Source: Cucumis sativus
Taxonomy: Eukaryota > Streptophyta > Magnoliopsida > Cucurbitales > Cucurbitaceae
Assembly: GCF_000004075.3 (NCBI RefSeq)
Contig: NC_026661.2
Span: forward strand, 17,574,307-17,638,306
Direction of reading: 5' to 3'
Length of the DNA stretch: 64,000 nucleotides
Below are positions 24,738 to 36,990 of the stretch, in pieces. A model generated the notes under the pieces. The model was not told the DNA's origin, ran no database searches, and saw nothing but the letters and a program-made list of their open reading frames with translations. Every line of letters starts with the position of its first letter. The stretch's first letter is position 1. The position numbers and the translations under genes were made by a program.

Positions 24738-27700
24738 AACCCCAAAAACACACAAAATACCAAAATGCTCAAACAGAACCCCCTGAACCTAACCAAAACT
24801 CCCACCACACAACACCCATAACACAAAAAACAACTTCGACTCCTCCAACCGAAGCCAAAACTCCAAAACGCAAAATGATCCAAAGCCAGATCAAAAAACC
24901 ACTTAGAAACAAGAAGAAAAAAAACACAGAGAAAAATTACAGAGAAAGAAAAGGAAAAAAAGAAAAGAACAGATCAAACCCCGAGTGTGGCAACACCGAA
25001 GAACAAGGTTCCAATGCAGCAAATTCCAAGAAATTAGAAAATCGTGGAAGTTGAAGAAGGGTATAGAGGTCAACAGGTGTGTGATTGGGTAACAAAACTC
25101 TTCATATTTTGGAAGGAAAAGAAATTGATATTTGTAAATTTGGGTTTAAAATGAGAAAGAAAGAAGACGGGTTTTAGTGTGTAGGAAGAAAGAAAGGGGC
25201 AGAGTCGTTGAGTGCCTTTTTTATTAAAATCAGTTCATACAAGGGTAGGTTGGTACGTAATTATTTGAGGCAAGGAGGGCTAAAATAGTGATTTTTCTAT
25301 TTACGATTTCTAATTTTCCCTCCACAAAGTATTTCCAAATTAAAAAATTATGTACGTATAACCCCCCAACAATTTGGGGGACATCAATTCAATTAGGGCT
25401 TCTTCTTTTCTTTCTTTTTCTCTTTTAATTATTGCCTCACATTTCCAAATTCGACACATTTACTATTTTACTTTTACCCTTCCTTTTTTGTTTTTTTACT
25501 TTCACAAATAAAAATACTTTTCTTTCTTCTTTTTTCTCTCTTCATTTTTTATAAAATTAATTTTAAGTTCATTTTAACCTCTTCTTTTGTCATTCAAATC
25601 AAACGTAAACCCCATCTAAAATAATTAACAACAAATTTATAACTAGAACCAAATTTAATCAGTAGCTCTATTTTAACAACCTTTTAGTAGTTCTTTTTTT
25701 TTTTCTTTTTAGGAGAATGTACATGATCAATGCTTTGACATATTTTCTATAAAGGGAGCTTTTTTTATTAAGGAAAAAAAAAAGAATTTAAAGGCCAAAT
25801 GAACTTTAAAGCCTTTTGAGAATTATATTTTTTCAATGGGTAATGGATAAGTGGGAATGTTGGGATTATTCTACTCTTAAACCCATGTGGATGTCTACTC
25901 CATCGTTTTTATTGTGTTTCCTCTCTCATAATTTTCACTTTTTTAAAAAAATAATGTTTTAAACCAGTTTTGATGAACTCCTACTCTTCCATAACTATAT
26001 GAGATTTTAATTTTGTTTGAAATTTTATTGAGTATCTTTTAAAATCTATAGATAAGAAAATGTGATTTTTGTTTTGGAAATTCCACTAATAATATAACTT
26101 TTTTATTTAAAAGAGAAACAAAAATGATATTGCAACAATCATAACTTCAAAACATTGAAAACAAAAACGAGTTCTTATTCAACTAGGTTAAAATAAATAA
26201 TTGTATATTATCGTATTTTAAAAATGGTGAAAAATGGGTAGAAGTGTTTAAAAAATATAACAAAATGATAGATTCTAAAAATAATAAAAACTTACTTAAG
26301 TTTTTAATAATCACTTATTTACGTGTAATATAAATTTTTACTGTATTTTGTAAACATTTTAAAATGTCTATTAAAAAATTATATGATTAAATTTTATAAT
26401 TCAAAAGTTGATCGGATATCAAATAGCGTAGTTTTGATAAATTTAACAAAACGGCAAAATATTTACGACTCGGCTAACAAAATGAAAAAGCCCATGAAAA
26501 ATCATTTTTAAAAAAATCAGGTTTGTTCTATAAGATGTAAATATTTGATTAAATTTTATAATTCAAAAGTTGATGGATATCAAATAATGTAGTTTTATTT
26601 GTAAATTTAGAAGCTGAAAAAATCAACTTTTTCATTTATGACGTTAACACAAACAAAGAAAGTCACGAGTAAAAGTGTTCCAATTTGGTCTCTATCAAAT
26701 TATTTGTTGCCTTACTCATATGACTCATATCACAAATTAGACAATAACTGCTAATTAGACTTTGTTTATGATTATTTTGGCCAAATTTAAACAATATAGG
26801 AAGTGAAATAAGTAAATTACTTTTTTGAGAATGTCCTTGAGTTGTAGTAAAAATATGCTTCATACTAAATCACTTTGACATTTTGATTCTTACATTTTTT
26901 AAAAGTATGACTCTTGAAATGCTTGAAATGCTTCTCCATAAAGCATTAAATTTAAGAAAGTATTTAATTTCCATACAAAAACTTCCTAAAAAAATAATGG
27001 TTATTTTGACCTTTATCAAAACGTTCTATGTATAGCATTTCTAAACTATGAAACTTTAAGGAATGGTTTTCCAGCCATAAAAAAGTTTTTGACTTTGCCA
27101 AAAAATAATTCCAAAATACGTCAATATTGCTTTTTATAAGAAAATAGCTCAATAGTGTTTTTGTTATATATAGTTTTAATTTTGTATGACTTTCATTTGT
27201 TTCTTGTAAACATGGAAGTTTTAAAATTTTTAAGGCAAATATCACTTTAACAACTAAATTATGAGATTATATCCGTTTAAAGAAACTTTACAAAATATTT
27301 ATATTTACGACCAGTTATAATAGATTTTGTTTTTAGTGGTTTTATCTGCATTTTTTATTTTTTTTAAAAACATCTAATTTAGACTTAAAACTAATAATTG
27401 TATTAGTTTAAATTATAAACTTTTGGGATTGTCTCAATTTAATCTATAAGTTTTTCAATATAATAAATCGACAAAATATGTAGAACAATTTTGAAAACGA
27501 AAAATACAAAAAAAAGATCTGTCATTAATTGGTCACATAATATATTTGGAGAATATGGTTTAGATTTGAGTGCCCAAATAAAATATTTTTTCGGTAGACG
27601 ATTGTTTATATTTGAACGATTATTTTAAAAGATTTTTTGGACACGATCATTTAAATTATTTGTATAATTTAGATTCTTTGTCCACTGCTCGATTTGGCTA

Positions 27701-28854
27701 CACTATTTATATGGATCGTTTATTAAATCTAAATGAATTTTTAATTTTTTTTTTAATACACAATCAAATAACACCTCAACAAAATAGAAGAGCTCAAGCA
27801 ATATGATTAAGCTTAATGAGAAAAGGTGCTCTATTCTTTAAATTTTCATGTGGACTTTGTGGGTTGAATCATGGGCCCAATTAATTGAATATTGGGTTTG
27901 ATTGACGTCGGGCCTAAATTAAGTCCTTTTTTACGCTTAATTAAACTTGAGTCCAATTATTAATACCAAATTGGACTAAACTATTTTATTCAACGTACTA
28001 AAATAAATAACAATTTTAGAAACTATAATTAATGATACATTAATATTTTAAAGAAAGTCGTAAATATAACAAAATCTTTTGCTATATTTACGATCTTTTA
28101 AAAATATTTTTTATATAAAAAATGGTATGAATTTTGAAGACATCGTTAGAGGTAGTCGATAAACGAAAGAAATTTATGAGGACGATATTATTTACTTGCT
28201 TAATTTTAACAAATCAAATAATTATCTTAATTAATTAGATTATTAATCCGCTTGAAAAGTAGTAGGACAAGTGCTCGATCAGTCCTTAAGTTTAGAATGC
28301 TCCCCTCCTATTGATTCATTCTTGAATCCTACGTAATTTTGTTAGATTGCATCCCTAATTGGTAGCCAAAAAATAAAGTCTAAGATATCAATTAGATTAT
28401 TGCCTTATATACATATTGTATATAACCATTTGTGATGACCACACATATCAAAGAGTGACATTACACTAAATTGAAAAGGTCAATTTTTTCAATAGCAATA
28501 CTAGCACTTTCAACATTTTTTTGAAGATCCATATACTTATATATTTAATTTATAGTTTAAAAATAAGACATAAGATAAAATTGTATTTTTCTTACGTATA
28601 ATAACTTTTAAGGAAAAATATCAATTTAGACTCTTTAACGCTTGGTTTGTATCGATTAATCCACCATTTTTCTGGTGTGAATTGTAAAATTATGTATATT
28701 TCCATATGGTTAATAGAAAGGGGAAGAGAAGAAGAAGCAGAAAAGAAGTTGAAAGAATTTACAAAATGCATCAAAGCATACGTAGTATGATAAGTCGATC
28801 GGTGTTCTCTATACGAAGGATCGCCATCTTTTGGCAACGGAGAAAAGCTCGACT
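24738..28854. other. PHD-GNAT upstream region and gene-free interval
   Basis: The part up to about 25.2 kb is moderately GC-rich and probably holds the 5' leader and promoter of the leftward PHD-GNAT gene. Beyond it no gene was recognised; the rest is AT-rich with one dispersed direct repeat. Confidence 0.5.
26381..26609. repeat. Dispersed direct repeat, two copies of about 65 bases
   Basis: Copies at about 26381-26446 and 26541-26609 share GATTAAATTTTATAATTCAA and the following AAGTTGAT..GGATATCAAATA with small differences, separated by about 95 bases. Diverged duplication in gene-free DNA. Confidence 0.7.
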
Positions 28855-30098
28855 TCATGATGGTAATGGTGAATTAGGAGGAGAGGCAGACTGCACGAGA
28901 ATGGACCAAAGCATTTGAACATCTTCACAAGGGCAAGACTTCACATCTTTATACAAAATGTAGATTCCTTTTCCTACGTAAATAAATAACAAAAAGATTA
29001 CCAAAACTTCAATTCATGGTGAGTTTGCATTGAGATTAGATAAAATTTGAACATTCTTTCTCTAATTTGTTTGTCAATCAAATACGTAATTAGGGTATTT
29101 TTGAAGATTAAACTTCTATTATTTCAAAAGTTTCAAATTTAGTATTCTCCCATGTTTTAATTTATGTTAAATTGATTCTATTACCACTGTGGCTAGAAAT
29201 CATTTATAAATGTGGCTAGTTAATCACAAGTAGTTTACCTAACATTTGGAAAAATAGATTTTTTTTTGCGTAATTTAAGCAATGTCACTGTAAAAATCAA
29301 AATCTTCACCAACAATACACAATTTTAAGTGTTATTTACTAAAAAAACAAAAAATCGCACCTATAAACATTCATTTTAGCTCTTAGTTTCTTTCTCCTTT
29401 ATCAACTTAAACTTTACGATCTTAAAAATCATAGCAAGTTTTGAAGAAAAACAAGTAGCTTTTAATTTTTTTTTTTTTTTTTATAAGTTGGCTCGAGAAC
29501 AACTTATTTTTATATTTAAAGAAAAAAAATAGAAATTATGGTAAAAATTGGAGAATAAATAGATTTAATTTTTCTAAAAAAAAGCAAACTATGGAATGGC
29601 TAAATTGCCAATTATTTGAATTGATAAAGAGACGAGAATAAAAATAAAAAGCAAAACACATTACACATATGAACACAAGACTTTGGGAGGAATAACTTCC
29701 CATAACTAACAATGTAGGATTTTGTTTGGATTGAATTTCTACGCTTAAAAAGTATTGAAATGAAAAAGAAAAGATTTTATTTTTAAGCTCTCGAAATAAA
29801 TCCAACTAAAACAAATTATTCATACCAAGTTGTGTCTTTGAAAGAAAATAAAAGTTCAACTCAACCAACAAATACGAACAACGACCTCCGAAGCATTACA
29901 TTATTGAAAAAGAAATCATCACAAAATAGTTAGGTTTGAATCAATCAATGTCGATGACAAAAAAATATAGAACAAAAACTGATGCAGATGATGAATTAGG
30001 GGTCAAAGTAGACGATTACGGTTTGATTTGTGAGGGGAGTGAAGACGATCCCAAAGCTTCTTGAAAGGTGAAATGAGGAAGGATTTGAACCATCCCAT
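28855..30098 (-). CDS. Conserved 65-residue plant protein of unknown function, two exons
   Basis: Exon 1 is 30098-30020 (MGWFKSFLISPFKKLWDRLH, then SPHKSN), exon 2 28973-28855, split by a 1,046-base intron in phase 1; the split codon gives Arg. Exon 2 reads KGIYILYKDVKSCPCEDVQM, then LWSILVQS and a Pro/Ser tail. I recognise the GIYILYEDVKSCPCEDVHVLWSIL signature of an uncharacterised small plant family with an amphipathic basic N-terminus (KKLWDRLH). The phase match, both splice sites (C|GTAATC and ACGTAG|G) and the uninterrupted signature make the join persuasive. There is no signal peptide or membrane segment; Cys-x-Cys (SCPCED) could bind metal or form disulphides, which is speculation. 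Normal family length is about 60-80 residues, so it appears complete. YKDV replaces the usual YEDV. The leader contains a five-codon upstream ORF. Confidence 0.85.
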
Positions 30099-30156
30099 TT
30101 GAGGAAGAGAACAAGAGATTTGGGGCTGTGGGATATGAATCTCTGAAAGCTAGCAA

Positions 30157-30171
30157 TTAGGTTTGGTTCAT
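30157..30171 (-). promoter_or_regulatory. Short upstream ORF in the leader of the 65-residue gene
   Basis: ATG AAC CAA ACC TAA lies about 60 bases before the main start codon on the same strand. It is the only ATG seen between the predicted transcription start and the main ATG, and may lower translation. Whether it is in the mature transcript is inferred from the TATA position. Confidence 0.35.
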
Positions 30172-30313
30172 GGTTGGTGAAGAAGATGAGAAAATTAAAG
30201 GAAAAGAAAAACAAAGAGAAAGAGGTTTTAGAAAGAAAAAAAAAAGAGCTTCAAAACTACTAATGTATGGTGAGAGTTTGCTTAGGGGCTTAGGATTTAG
30301 CTTTAATGTAATC

Positions 30314-30332
30314 CATATATATATATATATTA
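30314..30332 (-). promoter_or_regulatory. TATA-rich element upstream of the 65-residue gene
   Basis: A run of TATATA about 220 bases before the start codon, read leftward; it would place transcription start near 30290. It is also a TA microsatellite, so function is uncertain. Confidence 0.35.
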
Positions 30333-33300
30333 TAAGGACACATGATTTTCATTATTCACATTTTTTAATCTCCATGTCCAATAATATGGTGGCATTTTAA
30401 ATCAATGTAACAAAAGTAGTATCAAGAAATTGGGACATTTTAACTTTTATTATTGAGTATATATATGCATGTATATATCAAGAGGTTTGACCTATAAAAG
30501 AGGAAAGAGAAAAAAATTTCAAAAAAATAGAAAAGATATTTTTTTTTTAGTTTTAAGTTTGGAAGATTAGATATACATGGTCTTTAAGTTTTCAAAATGT
30601 ATCGATTTAATAGTTTGTAACAATTGGTTCTAAATATCTAAAATATCAATCATTACTGTTATTTTAAATATTTATATGAATTTATATTCATGACGAGAAA
30701 AGTTGTATGAAAAAAAAAAGAAGTCTATGAAAGTTTTGTTTGGAGGTATATACTAATTAGGGATAATCAAGAAATTAGAAGAAAGAGTACAATTGCTTTT
30801 TTTTTTTTTTATTTCTTCTTCCCTTCTTTTAGTTTATCTTAAATTAAAGATTTTATATGATAAATAACATTTGGAATGTCTTCTTTCATTTCTTCCCTAT
30901 TTTGTAAAATTAACAAATTTACCCTTATTAAAATATATAAATACATCTAACTTGACAAGTTTAAAACAAAAATTTGTTGGATAAATGTACACTATTTTAT
31001 TTTCCTTTTTAGTTCCACGAGTGAAGAGTTGGAACTGGAATAATCTAATTTATCTGGTCGAGATCATATGTCAAAATGAGCATATTTTAATTGATCTACA
31101 AATGTGTTAACAATGGAGAGAAATGTGGTTTGAATCTTCTACCTATTTCTATTATATACTAAAAAAAGAAAAGGTAATCACAACATGCATCACGTTTAAG
31201 AAAAATACTCAAGTGTATTGCACCATTATTAAAAATTTTCAAATATATATAAAATCTATTAAAGGTAATATATCGTTGATAAAACCTATATCAACAAAAT
31301 TGTTTATGGTTGTTTAAAGGATTGATCGTGATACACACCTATTTTATGCTATACTATTTTTAGTCTTCAAAAGAATCTTACAAATATTTTAACATAAATA
31401 TTAGAAAACTCGTATCTTTAGTCCTTTGAATGGGGGAACTAAATTCAAAATGACTTTTTGTGCAAGAGATATTATTGATATATAATGATTATGAGGAAAT
31501 TATGTATGATGCCCTAATTCAATTATTAAATGGGACGTTTTATATGTATTATGTGGAGTCTTCAATGACCAATTGTTGAGCATTTAAATATTAGAAAATT
31601 TATCTTTCTTTATAACTCCTTGTTTTTCCGCTTTCAAATTGTATATTTTTAGTCTCTAAATTAATAAAAATTTATATTTTTCATCCTTCAACTTTCAGAA
31701 GGTCTATTTTAAAATTTTATGAAATCATAATTTAAAACAATAAAAATTAGGTTGAAAAAGCACTTTATCTCGATACGCTTTCATAAAAGTAATAATTTAA
31801 TCTCTGAACTTTGTGTTGCAATGATTTGGTCAATGTAGTTTCAATTTTGTAGCAATTTAGTCTTTGAACTTTAGTGTGTCACAATATTCTTGAATTTGTG
31901 ACCTACTTAGCCCCTAACTTAAAAAAATCATATGTCAAATTTAATAAATATTATTTTATGATAATTTAGACTTTGTATTTTATAAAAATATTAATATCAA
32001 ATTAACTTATTAGTTTATTAATTTAGAACTCTAAATAAATATTAACCCTAATTTTACAAACCTAAAATCGAGAACTAAAAAGATACATTTTGAAAACTTA
32101 GAAACAAATGCACATATCAACAACAGAAGGATATGATTTAAATCGAGTATCAAGTCATTTTTCCTAAAACATATAATAAACAAGGTAAAATTGTCGGTTA
32201 CATTATTATAATTAAAATGATATGATCATATGATCAATTATATTAAAATTAGCATCAATTTAAATCTAAACTATGTAATAGCATACAAGGAATTGGTTGT
32301 AGGAGAATGAACCACGTGAGACAATTAAATTTTGTGAAGAGAAGTTTGGGGATGATAGTACCAATAATTTATTTCATTTATTAAATGGGTGTAAGGATGT
32401 GTGTATTATTATTATTGCATTAGATTTAGATACAACCAAAATGGTATCTATTGATTAATATAATTGCACTACACAATTTAATATATTTGTGGTAATTAAG
32501 ATCCATCCCCTACTTTTATATTTTCGTAGCAATAACGGGTGCTATGTTTCTATTTTCATTTTTCTTTTTCTACTTTAACATTTCTCACAATTAATTCTTT
32601 TTTCTATATTTAATAGTAATAATATGAGTTAATAATTGAAGAATAGTAATTTTGGTTGTAAATTTGGATCATGTTTTTATGTCATAAAACAATCTAAAAT
32701 CTATTTTTCAAAACCAATATTTTATTTTGTAATTCAAATAGTGCGAATTATTTAAGGAATATTTTTATGTTTATACGTTAAGATTTTGGGTTTAAAATTT
32801 TTCTAAGATAAAAAACGTATACTATTATATGTTGAAATGTTATACAGTGGGATTCAATTTTTATATTAAAGATCAATTTGTATCTTTTACAAATAAATAT
32901 CTATTATAAATTTCAAAATAGAGAGATATATGAACATTAATAATGAAGATCTCTGTAACTTAAATTTGATTGTTAAATTAATCTAATTATTAATTTAGTT
33001 AATTTTTTAAAAAATCTTTTCATGTTGATAAGAATATCTGTCCATAAAATTTTATATGGATATCAACATTTTAATATAATAAATTAGGTTTCTTGTTATC
33101 CTAATCTCTTCTAGAACACCAATAAACTTTACCCTATTTCTTATAATGTTTTAAATTATTTAACATGCAAACTAATATTAAGAATAAAAGGTTTAAAGAA
33201 AAAAACATGAAATTATATCCATTAATTGATATCTAAAAATTCAAAGTTAACTTTGACTTTGTTTTTTAAGTTTTTAGAGAATTAATGGATAATTTTAGCT

Positions 33301-33567
33301 CTTTTCTTTAGTAATTAACAAGAGAGATTAAAAGGAACATTATTAAAAAGATAAAACAAGAAATGGCTATATTTTTATAATTCTCATTCCCTCTATTAAG
33401 AATAGAAGAAAATAAAATAAAATTAGAAGCATCATTTTACAAAAATGGCACTAAATTTACACAACACTTTATTCAATATAAAATTAGAAAGTTTCCATAA
33501 TTAAAATTATCATGTTTGCTTGGAGAAATATATTACCACAAGAGTTTTAAAAAAAAGCTTTACTGAT

Positions 33568-33767
33568 CGTGTTTGATTCTTGATTCATTTTCGGTTTTGT
33601 GTTTTCAAAAAAAAAAAAATACAAGAAAAACAAATAAAACATGTTCAGTGTAATTGATTTTTAAAAAGTACCATTTTAAAGTTTTACTTTGGAACCTAAT
33701 ACATATAGAAAAAAAGAAGAATTTGTTTTTGTTTTCTAAAACTATTTTTGAATCACGAATCAAACCG
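33568..33767. repeat. Foldback element with arms of about 38 bases
   Basis: Left arm 33568-33606 and right arm 33731-33767 are imperfect inverted repeats; GATTCTTGATTC on the left pairs with GAATCACGAATC on the right, ending in GTTTTC-type sequence. Spacing and AT-rich centre suit a small MITE-like element. No target duplication was identified. Confidence 0.4.
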
Positions 33768-33991
33768 AGCTCAAGATTTTCTATCGTCGAATCAACCGAA
33801 GAAAGTATTTTTACTTACAAAAAATACCTAAATTTTTACTAATGTTTTGAATAGATAGTAACATTTTACCAAAATGGCTCTATTTGAAGCTTGTACTCTT
33901 AACAATGATTTTTCTTTCTAACAATTTCATGCATTATTCTTGCAAGAAAACGAGCAAATAATTTTGGTCTTGTGTCTTCATCAAAGATTGT

Positions 33992-34021
33992 ATGTGTGTG
34001 TATATATATATATATATATAT
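33992..34021. repeat. Compound TG/TA microsatellite
   Basis: TGTGTGTG followed by about eleven TA units. Confidence 0.92.
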
Positions 34022-35194
34022 CTAACCTAATTTTGTAGAAAAACAAATGGGTATAGATAGCACAACACACCATATATAGTACAGTATAATAAAATATCCA
34101 AAAAAACTTTGGATTTTCTTTCTAATAGTCTCTTACAAGCTTCATTTGTTTAATCAATTTATCAATATACTAAAGAAATCAATTTATTTATCTAAGTCAT
34201 CAAGCCATCTATTGTCTATATATACATATCTCTACTATAATGTACTTCAATCCAAAATATAATATTCATCAACTTTCTTTTAATCATGTTTTATGAATGG
34301 AGGGATTGACAAACATCAAACGTTAGAGATTAATCGATATCTTCAATCTATATTAAAAAGATTGATGACAAAAATGTTATTGATATGAACATAAATTTAA
34401 AGTATTCATCACGAAAGGTGGTCAATAGAGTTTAATGAATAAGATACATTGTTGTTTAATTTGAGTTGTTGATATAATATTTTTCTTAAAATAAATTCAT
34501 CAATATGTTCTTGAAATTTTCAACATTTATGTTGACATCTATATTTGATCATATTTGATAACATAATAAATAAATTTAAGTCGTTAAGGTCGTTATAGTT
34601 CATTCAAATCTAATAATTTATATTTATGGATCGATTTAACACGGTAACAAAAAAGAAAAAAAAAAAAGAACAAAGTAAAACATTTCATTTTGAAATATAT
34701 GATGAAGAATGTTTCTTTTACTTAGGTTTATTCTTGTGTTTCAAGCTACAAAAGATGTGAAATTTCAACTAAAAGTTTAATAATAATATTCATATAGCTT
34801 CATGCAGAAGAGTTTTTTTTTTTTTTTTTCTCTGCTGATGCAATAGTTCAATTAAATGGAATATATATGGATATATTTATTGGTGTAAAGTCTAACCTTT
34901 TAAAGCCAATGGAAAAAAATATATAAATTTGGTGAATTGGTCCATCATATGAAGATTGGATTTGTGACTTTTTACTCCCTCAATATAAACTAATTCATAT
35001 TCAAATTTTGCCTATAATATAATGAACACAGTAAAAAATTGAATAATGAGATGTTGATATGTCAATCATGGAAATTTTTGTGACCTATATGCTAACATTT
35101 TTTTATAGGAATAGTTGGTGAGACGTGAGATTATTAATCCTTTCACTTTTTAATAGAAATAGTGTATTTATTGAGTTTTGGTCATATAAACTTA

Positions 35195-35672
35195 TATATT
35201 TTTTAACGTTTCCAAAAATTCAATTAAACTTATTCATTTTGAACAACTATTTGGTTGTTTTTGTAAAAAATAGGGGTTATTGTTGGTCGGGGTCGATTGA
35301 AATCGATTTTTCTTTTGGACAAACCTGACCCTAGGCCGACCACATTCAATTTGAACATAAATGTTCAAATCAACTGACTGACCTCGTTCAAACCAACCTC
35401 GACATCAACGAGGTCGGTCGGTTGATTTTTGTCCGATTAGGTCGATTTAACACTTATAAATATATTTTTTAATGTTTCCAAAAAATTGTGGTTGTTTTGT
35501 AAAAAATAGGGTTATAGTCGGCGATCGATTGAAGTCGATTTTTCTTTTGGACAAACCTGACTCTGAACCAACCATAGTCGATTTAGTAAATGTTCAAACC
35601 AATCTCAACATCAACAAGGTCGGTCAATTGGTTTTTGTCTAGTTAGGTCGATTTAACACTTAGAAATATTTT
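35195..35672. repeat. Diverged tandem duplication of a GGTCG-rich unit
   Basis: Unit 1 (about 35195-35462) and unit 2 (about 35463-35672) share, in order, TTTCCAAAAA, TTGTAAAAAATAGGG, GATTTTTCTTTTGGACAAAC, CAACATCAAC or a close variant, AGGTCGGTC and TAGGTCGATTTAACACTTA. The first is longer by about 55 bases. The GGTCGGTCGGTT phrases resemble a plant repeat class whose origin I cannot place. Confidence 0.8.
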
Positions 35673-35775
35673 CTAGAAATTCTGAATTTGAAAATTTTCG
35701 AAACTAACATCTTTCTTGTTTTCCAAACCAATTCACTTCAGTTTGCTCACCCATAATCTAGAACACTTTATTGTT

Positions 35776-36072
35776 TTAAACAATTTAGTTTCTAAACTTT
35801 TAATTTTGTAACAATTTAGTTCTTAATTAGTGAAATTTTAACGAGATTTCTTGCATAAATAGAGCAATTAAAGACTCAATAATCTTTATAAAAAACAATG
35901 TCTAAATCTAAAATAATAAAAATTGAGCTCAAATTTTGATGAATTTTGTATTTGTTTGAGACTAAATTATTACAATAAATTTGAATATACTAGGACTATA
36001 TTGTTAAATTGATACCAAATTAAGAGTACACTAATTCGTACCAAAGTTGAGTAACTAAATGATAAATTACTT
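35776..36072. repeat. Imperfect inverted repeat, MITE-like
   Basis: The left end has CAATTTAGTTTCTAAACTTT; the right end has its imperfect complement (AAAGTTGAGTAACTAAATGA). The interior is AT-rich and non-coding. A target site duplication could not be assigned. Confidence 0.35.
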
Positions 36073-36199
36073 TTATGAAATTTTAGAAACCCTAGAATAA
36101 ACTGATGAACCACAGCTTCAGATTCTGACTTCATATCAATATACCAGCAGCTAAAAGAAGATTATAGCCACAATGGAAAGGGTTTGTTTAGTTAGAGAG

Positions 36200-36488
36200 A
36201 AATCAAAAATCCAAAAGCTAAATATTTATATAATGAAAAGATAACATTTCCATTCAGAAGAAATGAAGGAAATACAAGGGAAATTTTGAAACAAAAGCCT
36301 CCCATGAGGGGAGCCCAATTACGCCCTAAAAGTGAGTTCCTATCAAACAAAACAAGGCATAAAAGGATAATTACAAAAAGCCTCACAAACGGATACCCAA
36401 AGAGAGTATGACCGATCCCCACCAGGAACGAGAGCCCAAGTCCATCAGGAATTGTAAAAGAAGGTCGTTTCTCATCCCAATTAGACAT
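36200..36488 (-). mobile_element. Possible LINE-type 3' tail, reverse orientation
   Basis: On the minus strand the stretch runs GGGCTCCCCTCATGGGAGGC, then a CCCTTGTATTTCCTTC and TTCTGAATGGAAATG ending, the type of 3' tail I associate with plant LINE copies. A 98-codon hydrophobic ORF covers it but has no recognisable protein similarity and is probably incidental. Confidence 0.3.
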
Positions 36489-36639
36489 GCTTCATTTTAT
36501 TCTTTACGGGTATCGTTTTATGTCGACTTGTCAAACATAAAATTAATCACATTCTGCAACCTTTTCTCTATTAGCCCTATCAAGTAGATTATAGTGTTGG
36601 CTGCACAATTTCAGTGTAAGCAAATGTCTCTGTAAGTTC

Positions 36640-36990
36640 CATCCTTGTTATGATGGTGTAAACCTGTTCGGTTCTTAAGCACCTTGAAAAACCATACCCT
36701 AAAAGCTAGCTATTAACCAATGTGGGAGAAAGGCATCCCATAACTACCTTGGTTCCTAACAATACCCATCCCTAGAAAACTGATATCCTTGCGGCTACTT
36801 CATCGGTTCCACTCCAAAATGTCAACAAATACCATTATTAGGTACTTAAGCACCTTGGGGAACCACAGCCCAAAGCCAGTTATTGGGGTGGGAGAGTCGG
36901 GACACTTAAGTACCATGTGGGTCATCTTATTCTAACCAATATGGGTAAAGGCATCCGATAACTACCTTGGTTTCTAACAAGATCTCCAAC
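36640..36990. repeat. Diverged direct repeat with shared CTTAAGCACCTTG block
   Basis: Copy A (about 36670-36765) and copy B (about 36840-36985) share CTTAAGCACCTTG, AACCA followed by CC-rich sequence, AACCAATRTGGG, AAAGGCATCC and ACTACCTTGGTTYCTAACAA. Copy B has an extra 50-base segment that again contains CTTAAGTACC. Origin unknown; no coding potential. Confidence 0.65.

Noticed and set aside
28592..28918. Overlapping ORFs on both strands around the end of the 65-residue gene
   Set aside because: One is antisense to exon 2 and the other starts just before the true stop in another frame; both lose meaning once the spliced gene is seen.
30083..30100. GGTTCAAATCC, resembling a tRNA B box, on the minus strand
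   Set aside because: It lies in exon 1 of the 65-residue gene, and no A box or cloverleaf can be drawn around it.
36192..36488. 98-codon hydrophobic ORF
   Set aside because: It overlaps a LINE-like 3' tail, has no recognisable family, and composition follows the AT-rich sequence.
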